DNA from: Thiohalobacter sp.
Lineage (GTDB): Bacteria > Pseudomonadota > Gammaproteobacteria > Thiohalobacterales > Thiohalobacteraceae
Assembly (NCBI GenBank): GCA_027030825.1
Contig: JALVEM010000286.1
Coordinates: 1 to 9,667, forward strand
Length of the DNA: 9,667 nt
Direction of reading: 5' to 3'
Numbering within the stretch: position 1 is the stretch's first letter; each line of letters begins with the position of its first letter. This document shows positions 6,217 through 9,667 of this stretch, in pieces. The translations under genes were made by a program, and so were the position numbers. The notes below the pieces were generated by a model. The model saw nothing but the letters and a program-made list of their open reading frames with translations, had not been told where the DNA came from and made no database searches.

Positions 6217-7061
6217 AGCTCACGCTGGTCACGGGGCTCTCGGGGTCGGGCAAGAGCATCGCGCTCGCCACGCTCGAGGACATGGGCCACTATTGCGTGG
6301 ACAACCTCCCGCTCGGGCTCCTCCCCGCCCTGACGCAGGACCTGTGCGGTCGCGAGGAACGGCTGGCCGTCGGCATCGACGTCCGCAACCCGACCGAGGA
6401 GCTCGGCCGTCTCGGCGACATGCTCGAACGCCTGGCCAGCACCGGCGTCTCGACCGAGATCATCTATCTGGAGGCCCGCACCGAGATCCTCATCCGACGC
6501 TACCGGGAGACCCGCCGACCCCACCCCCTGGCTTCTGCCGAAGCCTCGCTGGAGGAAGCCATCGCCCGCGAGCGCGCGCTGCTCGAACCCCTGGCCCTGC
6601 GCGCCCACCTGCGGATCGACACCAGCGATCTCAACGTGCACCAGCTGCGTCGCCTCATACAGGGCTGCATCGCGCCGGAAAGGGAGCAGGTCGGCATCAC
6701 GCCGCGCATCTGCTCCTTCGGATTCAAGCACGGTGTGCCCATGGACGCCGATTTCGTCTTCGACGTGCGCTGCCTGCCGAATCCGCACTGGAACCAGCAG
6801 CTGCGCCCGCTCACCGGCAAGGATGCGCCCGTCCAGGAGTTCCTGCATTCGCACGAGGAGGTCGAGCGCATGTTCGAACAGCTGCGGGACTTTCTGCTGA
6901 ACTGGCTGCCTGCGTTCGAACAGGAGGGGCGGCGCCATCTCACCGTGGCGATCGGCTGCACCGGCGGCCAGCACCGCTCCGTGTATCTCGCCGAGCGGCT
7001 GGGCAGCGCATTGCGCGAACGGTATCCTTCCGTCGTCGTCCGACACCGGGAGCTGTCATGA
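6213..7061 (+). CDS. rapZ: RNase adapter / nucleotide-binding regulator RapZ
   Basis: RapZ (formerly YhbJ/YvcJ) is a cytoplasmic P-loop protein. In E. coli it senses glucosamine 6-phosphate and presents the small RNA GlmZ to RNase E. The 282 residues have a Walker A motif GLSGSGKS (8-15), then ALATLEDMGHYCVDNLPLGL and VGIDVRN. The C-terminal domain (from about 155) has CSFGFKHGVPMDADFVFDVR, CLPNPHW and CTGGQHRSVYLAERLG. The protein ends at RHRELS and lacks the Lys/Arg-rich extension that binds RNA in the E. coli protein, so the GlmZ role should not be assumed. The ATG overlaps the hprK stop as ATGA, and the stop overlaps the EIIA start in the same way. A ptsN-rapZ pairing is conserved widely. 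Confidence 0.96.
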   Translation: MKLTLVTGLSGSGKSIALATLEDMGHYCVDNLPLGLLPALTQDLCGREERLAVGIDVRNPTEELGRLGDMLERLASTGVSTEIIYLEARTEILIRRYRETRRPHPLASAEASLEEAIARERALLEPLALRAHLRIDTSDLNVHQLRRLIQGCIAPEREQVGITPRICSFGFKHGVPMDADFVFDVRCLPNPHWNQQLRPLTGKDAPVQEFLHSHEEVERMFEQLRDFLLNWLPAFEQEGRRHLTVAIGCTGGQHRSVYLAERLGSALRERYPSVVVRHRELS

Positions 7062-7462
7062 CCATCGGACTGCTGCTGATCACTCACGGAGACACCGGCG
7101 CGCGCCTGCTGGACACGGCGCGCACCATGCTGGGCGTGTGCCCCATCGAAACGGAGGCCTTGGGCGTATCGTTCGATTGCGATCCCGATGCCGTGCTGGC
7201 AGAGGCCGAGCGGCTCGCCGAGCGTCTGGGCAACGGCGATGACGGCCTGCTCGTGCTGACCGACATGTACGGCTCCACCCCGGCCAACATCGCCTGCCGC
7301 ATCCAGCAGCGCCACCATGCCCGCGTGGTCGCCGGGCTGAACCTGCCCATGCTGGTTCGCGTACTCAACTACCCCACGCTGAGCCTGGACGAACTGACCG
7401 AAAAGGCGGTCAGCGGCGGACGGGACGGCGTCGTGGTCTGCCAGAAACCCGAAGGAGCATGA
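7058..7462 (+). CDS. Mannose-family PTS EIIA domain protein (stand-alone)
   Basis: The 134-residue cytoplasmic protein is one complete PTS EIIA type-4 (mannose/sorbose/fructose) domain, corresponding to the first domain of E. coli ManX. It begins MTIGLLLITHGDTGARLL, with the phosphorylatable His10. The LVLTDMYGSTPANIA segment carries the conserved Asp and the typical Gly-Ser-Thr-Pro turn, and the domain ends with NYPTLSLDELTEKAVSGG. No EIIB, EIIC or EIID gene is nearby in the window, so it is unlikely to feed a sugar permease encoded here and may be a regulatory phosphoacceptor from HPr. It is linked to rapZ by an ATGA overlap and lies 3 nt before ptsH. Many proteobacteria with hprK have this gene in the same place; I leave the symbol blank because naming varies. 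Confidence 0.93.
   Translation: MTIGLLLITHGDTGARLLDTARTMLGVCPIETEALGVSFDCDPDAVLAEAERLAERLGNGDDGLLVLTDMYGSTPANIACRIQQRHHARVVAGLNLPMLVRVLNYPTLSLDELTEKAVSGGRDGVVVCQKPEGA
7452..7457 (+). promoter_or_regulatory. Ribosome binding site of ptsH
   Basis: AAGGAG lies 8 nt upstream of ATG 7466, inside the last codons of the EIIA gene. It is one of the two strongest Shine-Dalgarno sequences in the window and fixes the HPr start. Confidence 0.7.
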
Positions 7463-7465
7463 GCG

Positions 7466-7735
7466 ATGCAGGAGAAGGAAATCCGGATCATCAACCGACT
7501 GGGGCTCCATGCCCGTGCCGCGGCCCGTCTGGTCACGCTCACCTCGCGTTTCGAGAGCCGCATCGAGCTCGGGCGCAACGGGCAGATGGTCAACGCCAAG
7601 AGCATCATGGGCGTCATGATGCTGGCAGCCTCCAAGGGCACCTCGCTCAAGCTGGTGGCCGAAGGGCCCGACGAGGAAGAGGCCGTACGGGCCATCGAGG
7701 AACTGGTGAACAACCGCTTCGACGAGGAGGAATGA
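7466..7735 (+). CDS. ptsH: Phosphocarrier protein HPr
   Basis: HPr carries phosphate from enzyme I to the EIIA proteins. The 89 residues have the EI-dependent site RLGLHARAAARLV with His15, and the regulatory segment NAKSIMGVMMLAASKG with Ser46. Both sites are intact, which fits the presence of HprK in the same cluster. The C-terminus is acidic (FDEEE). The position after rapZ is where enterics have ptsO (NPr), so this protein may serve both the sugar-type and nitrogen-type chains; I use ptsH because of Ser46, hprK and the adjacent ptsI. The EIIA stop is 3 nt upstream and the ptsI start is 10 nt downstream. Confidence 0.95.
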   Translation: MQEKEIRIINRLGLHARAAARLVTLTSRFESRIELGRNGQMVNAKSIMGVMMLAASKGTSLKLVAEGPDEEEAVRAIEELVNNRFDEEE

Positions 7736-7745
7736 CGGCGCCGCC

Positions 7746-9485
7746 ATGGCCTTCCATCTCGTCGGCATGGGTGTATCGCGCGGCATCGCCATCGGGCCGG
7801 TGCACGTGCTGCATCGCGGCGAGCTCGAGATCGCGGAATACCATATCGACGCCCGCGACGTGGAAGCCGAAATCCGGCGTTTCCGGGAGGCGCTGGAGAT
7901 CGCGCGCGCCCAGCTGCGCGAGATCCGCACCCGCATCCCGGAGAACACCCGGGCCGACATCGTCGAGTTCATCGACACCCATCTGCTCATGCTCGAGGAC
8001 TCCACGCTCACGGTGGCGCCCGAATACCTCATCCGCAGCCAGCAGATCAACGCCGAGTGGGCCCTCAAGCAGCAGCGCGACGCCCTCGTGGAAGTCTTCG
8101 AGGCCATGGACGACGCCTATCTGCGGACACGCAAGGACGACATCGATCATGTGGTGACCCGCATCCAGCGCATCCTGCGCTGGGGTGGCGAGGCACCCTC
8201 CGAATCCACGACGACTGCCCTGCTGCAGGGCGCCATCGTGGTGGCCGACGAGCTGACTCCGGCAGACACCGTGGTCCTGCAGCATCAGGGCATCGCCGGC
8301 TTCGTCACCGAATTCGGCGGCCCCCTCTCCCACACCGCCATCGCCGCCCGCAGCCTGCGGATTCCCGCCGTCGTGGGCGTGCACGAGGTCCGCAGGCTGC
8401 TGCGCGAGGGCGAGACCGTCATCCTCGACGGCCGGCGCGGCGTGCTGGTGGGCGATGCGGACACCGTCCTGCTCGAGTGGTACCGGGAACGTCGCGATGC
8501 CGAGCGTTCGCGGCAGGAGAGCCTGGCCCGACTGCGTGCCGAACCGGCGACGACCCGCGACGGCGTTCGGGTACGCCTGCTGGGCAACATCGAGCTGCCA
8601 GAGGACATCGATCCGCTCATGGAGGCCGGCGCCGAGGGCGTGGGTCTCTATCGGACCGAGTTCCTCTACATGAACCGGGACGATCTTCCCGACGAGGAGG
8701 AACAGCTCGAGGTCTACGCGGCGATCATCGCCCACCTCGACGGACTGCCGCTGACCATCCGCACCCTGGATCTGGGCGCCGACAAACCGCTCGCCGGCTC
8801 GGAGCGGCACGCCCTCTGCGCCAACCCGGCACTCGGCCTGCGCGGCGTCCGCCTGTGCCTTCACGAACCCGAACTCTTCCGCCCCCAGCTGCGCGCGATC
8901 CTGCGCGCCTCGGCCATGGGGCCGGTGCGGATCATGCTGCCGATGCTCACCACGCTCGAGGAAGTCCGGCAGGTACGGCGCATCCTGGCACAGTTGCAAC
9001 GGGAACTCGACGACCGGCACCTGCCCTACGATCCCTCGCTGCCTGTCGGCGGCATGATCGAGACGCCTGCCGCGGCACTGCTCGCGGATCGCTTCGCGCG
9101 CGAGCTGGATTTCCTCTCGCTGGGCACGAACGACCTCATTCAGTATCTGCTGGCCATCGATCGGGTCGACGACGAGGTGGCCTATCTCTACGATCCCCTG
9201 CACCCCGCCGTCATCGAGGCCCTGCACCGCGTGCTGCGCGCCGGCGACCGCCACGGAATACCGGTATCCATGTGCGGCGAGATGGCCGGCGATCCCCGGC
9301 TGGTGCCCCTGCTGCTCGCGCTCGGACTGCGCGAATTCAGCATCCATCCCGCCGCCCTGCTGGAAATCAAGGACTGCATTCGCAGCCTGTCCCTGCCCGA
9401 ACGGCGACTGCCGGATCACCCCGATCCCGACGAGATCCTCGACTTCGTGCATGCCCTCGCCGGCAATGGCGAGTCCTCCGCCTGA
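7746..9485 (+). CDS. ptsI: PTS enzyme I (phosphoenolpyruvate-protein phosphotransferase)
   Basis: Enzyme I takes phosphate from PEP and passes it to HPr His15. The 579 residues match classical EI (575 in E. coli), and there is no N-terminal GAF domain, so it is not PtsP. The protein starts MAFHLVGMGVSRGIAIG. The HPr-binding helical domain and the phosphohistidine segment GGPLSHTAIAARSLRIPAVVG (His196) follow. The PEP-binding barrel has GVGLYRTEFLYMNRDDLPDE (Arg303), the signature FLSLGTNDLIQYLLAIDR beginning near 456, and the catalytic Cys510 in VSMCGEMAGDP. ATG 7746 is 13 nt after a GAGGAGGAA Shine-Dalgarno-like sequence at the ptsH end, a slightly long spacing; ATG 7767 is possible but would cut the conserved N-terminus. 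It is the last gene of the unit in this window. Confidence 0.97.
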   Translation: MAFHLVGMGVSRGIAIGPVHVLHRGELEIAEYHIDARDVEAEIRRFREALEIARAQLREIRTRIPENTRADIVEFIDTHLLMLEDSTLTVAPEYLIRSQQINAEWALKQQRDALVEVFEAMDDAYLRTRKDDIDHVVTRIQRILRWGGEAPSESTTTALLQGAIVVADELTPADTVVLQHQGIAGFVTEFGGPLSHTAIAARSLRIPAVVGVHEVRRLLREGETVILDGRRGVLVGDADTVLLEWYRERRDAERSRQESLARLRAEPATTRDGVRVRLLGNIELPEDIDPLMEAGAEGVGLYRTEFLYMNRDDLPDEEEQLEVYAAIIAHLDGLPLTIRTLDLGADKPLAGSERHALCANPALGLRGVRLCLHEPELFRPQLRAILRASAMGPVRIMLPMLTTLEEVRQVRRILAQLQRELDDRHLPYDPSLPVGGMIETPAAALLADRFARELDFLSLGTNDLIQYLLAIDRVDDEVAYLYDPLHPAVIEALHRVLRAGDRHGIPVSMCGEMAGDPRLVPLLLALGLREFSIHPAALLEIKDCIRSLSLPERRLPDHPDPDEILDFVHALAGNGESSA

Positions 9486-9503
9486 TTCCGACGGTATTCG
9501 TGC

Positions 9504-9507
9504 TTAG
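9504..9507. repeat. Left 4-bp direct repeat TTAG (putative target duplication)
   Basis: TTAG directly abuts the left end of the inverted-repeat element, and the same TTAG abuts the right end at 9649-9652. As an inverted continuation of the ends the two flanks match only at the central TA, so a direct duplication describes them better. A 4-bp match could still arise by chance. Confidence 0.5.
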
Positions 9508-9523
9508 CAGGCTGTTGAAAAAC
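9508..9523 (+). repeat. Left 16-bp terminal inverted repeat
   Basis: CAGGCTGTTGAAAAAC is perfectly complementary to 9633-9648. The match ends on the outside at the TTAG flanks and on the inside at unlike bases. Confidence 0.85.
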
Positions 9524-9632
9524 GTCGCGAGAAGCCCGGATGCAAGGCGCACGCAGCGCAGCGACCGAGACATATCAGACAGATAGGCGAGGGAGCGAGC
9601 AGCGCGCAACACCGCAGGCGGGCTTCGCAGCA

Positions 9633-9648
9633 GTTTTTCAACAGCCTG
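9633..9648 (-). repeat. Right 16-bp terminal inverted repeat
   Basis: GTTTTTCAACAGCCTG is the exact reverse complement of 9508-9523. The T-run lies inside the stem, so this is not a standard intrinsic terminator. Confidence 0.85.
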
Positions 9649-9652
9649 TTAG
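9649..9652. repeat. Right 4-bp direct repeat TTAG (putative target duplication)
   Basis: This is the copy of the TTAG at 9504-9507, directly after the right inverted repeat. The 15 bases that remain to the window end show no recognisable feature. Confidence 0.5.
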
Positions 9653-9667
9653 GCCCGCATAGTGAAT

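Larger units (their letters stand above)
9508..9648. mobile_element. 141-bp MITE-like non-coding element with 16-bp terminal inverted repeats
   Basis: The element begins CAGGCTGTTGAAAAAC and ends with its exact reverse complement GTTTTTCAACAGCCTG. Inside the ends a second inverted pair, GAAGCCCG (9531-9538) and CGGGCTTC (9619-9626), sits 7 and 6 nt from the tips. The middle is imperfectly self-complementary, with AGATAGGCGAGGGAGCGAGC near the centre. It is flanked by TTAG on both sides, contains no plausible gene, and lies 22 nt after the ptsI stop. These are the features of a miniature element moved in trans by an IS transposase; TTAG fits the YTAR target described for the IS5 group, but the family is not established. 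It may also act as a hairpin at the end of the operon transcript, though it lacks a T-tract directly after the stem. Confidence 0.6.

Noticed and set aside
6202..6217. TGGCACG-like sigma-54 -24 box (TGGCACGCGCCATGAA) at the hprK/rapZ junction
   Set aside because: The -12 position has GA instead of the essential GC, and the start of transcription would fall inside rapZ after its ATG. The sequence is explained by coding for the HprK C-terminus.
8985..8997. TGGCAC followed by TTGC inside ptsI, resembling a sigma-54 promoter
   Set aside because: Only two bases separate the boxes; the required spacing is five, so the holoenzyme could not use both elements.
7647..9452. A 601-codon minus-strand open frame opposite ptsI, and a 509-codon plus-strand frame from 8057 to 9586
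   Set aside because: Both cover enzyme I, which has all its catalytic motifs. The alternative frames are Arg/Pro/His- or Gly/Asp-rich with no domain. The plus-strand one even runs into the inverted-repeat element.
9508..9648. Intrinsic transcription terminator of the ptsI operon
   Set aside because: The long stem ends in CAGCCTG followed by TTAGGCCC, with no T-run after it; the five T bases are inside the arm. The paired direct TTAG flanks fit a mobile element better, although some effect on transcript ends cannot be excluded.
1..9667. CRISPR array, tRNA/rRNA genes, riboswitch, prophage or toxin-antitoxin genes
   Set aside because: No regularly spaced repeats, cloverleaf-like sequence, long structured leader or accessory-type small gene was seen. 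The window is almost fully occupied by twelve conserved genes, and the largest gene-free stretch is the 182 bp at the end.

Overview
The window looks like a chromosomal segment of a high-GC gammaproteobacterium. The gene order kdsD-kdsC-lptC-lptA-lptB-rpoN-hpf-ptsN-rapZ is the classical gammaproteobacterial order, as in Escherichia coli. Here hprK is inserted between ptsN and rapZ, and a mannose-type EIIA, HPr and enzyme I follow rapZ. That arrangement is what I associate with lineages such as Chromatiales/Ectothiorhodospiraceae and Xanthomonadales rather than enteric bacteria. The lineage assignment is an inference from gene content and base composition only.

Layout: all twelve genes lie on the + strand. 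Positions 1-2791 hold the envelope block: the 3' end of kdsD and complete kdsC (Kdo synthesis), then lptC, lptA and lptB (lipopolysaccharide export), joined by overlapping or nearly overlapping start and stop codons. An 82-bp gap (2792-2873) carries a good sigma-54 type -24/-12 match and precedes rpoN (2874-4361). hpf (4407-4742) and ptsN (4799-5266) follow with short gaps. ptsN, hprK, rapZ and the EIIA gene are chained by 4-nt ATGA overlaps. ptsH and ptsI follow after gaps of 3 and 10 nt. ptsI ends at 9485. Nineteen bases later there is a 141-bp element (9508-9648) with perfect 16-bp terminal inverted repeats and a 4-bp direct repeat TTAG on each side, which looks like a miniature transposable element (MITE).

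How the genes work together: KdsD and KdsC make Kdo, the inner-core sugar of LPS. LptB powers LPS extraction, and LptC and LptA carry LPS across the periplasm. RpoN is sigma-54, HPF hibernates ribosomes, and RapZ is a small-molecule/RNA-linked regulator of the envelope precursor GlcN6P in enterics. The five PTS-related proteins (EIIA-Ntr, HPr kinase/phosphorylase, EIIA-Man-like, HPr and EI) form a phosphorelay with no sugar permease in this window, so it is probably regulatory. HPr keeps both His15 and Ser46, so it can serve EI and HprK.

I found no RNA gene, CRISPR array, prophage or broken gene, and no convincing undescribed system. The points most worth checking are the sigma-54 promoter in front of the sigma-54 gene itself, the unusual Walker A loop of HprK, the RapZ C-terminus lacking the basic enteric tail, a hairpin over the ptsN ribosome binding site, and the terminal MITE-like element.
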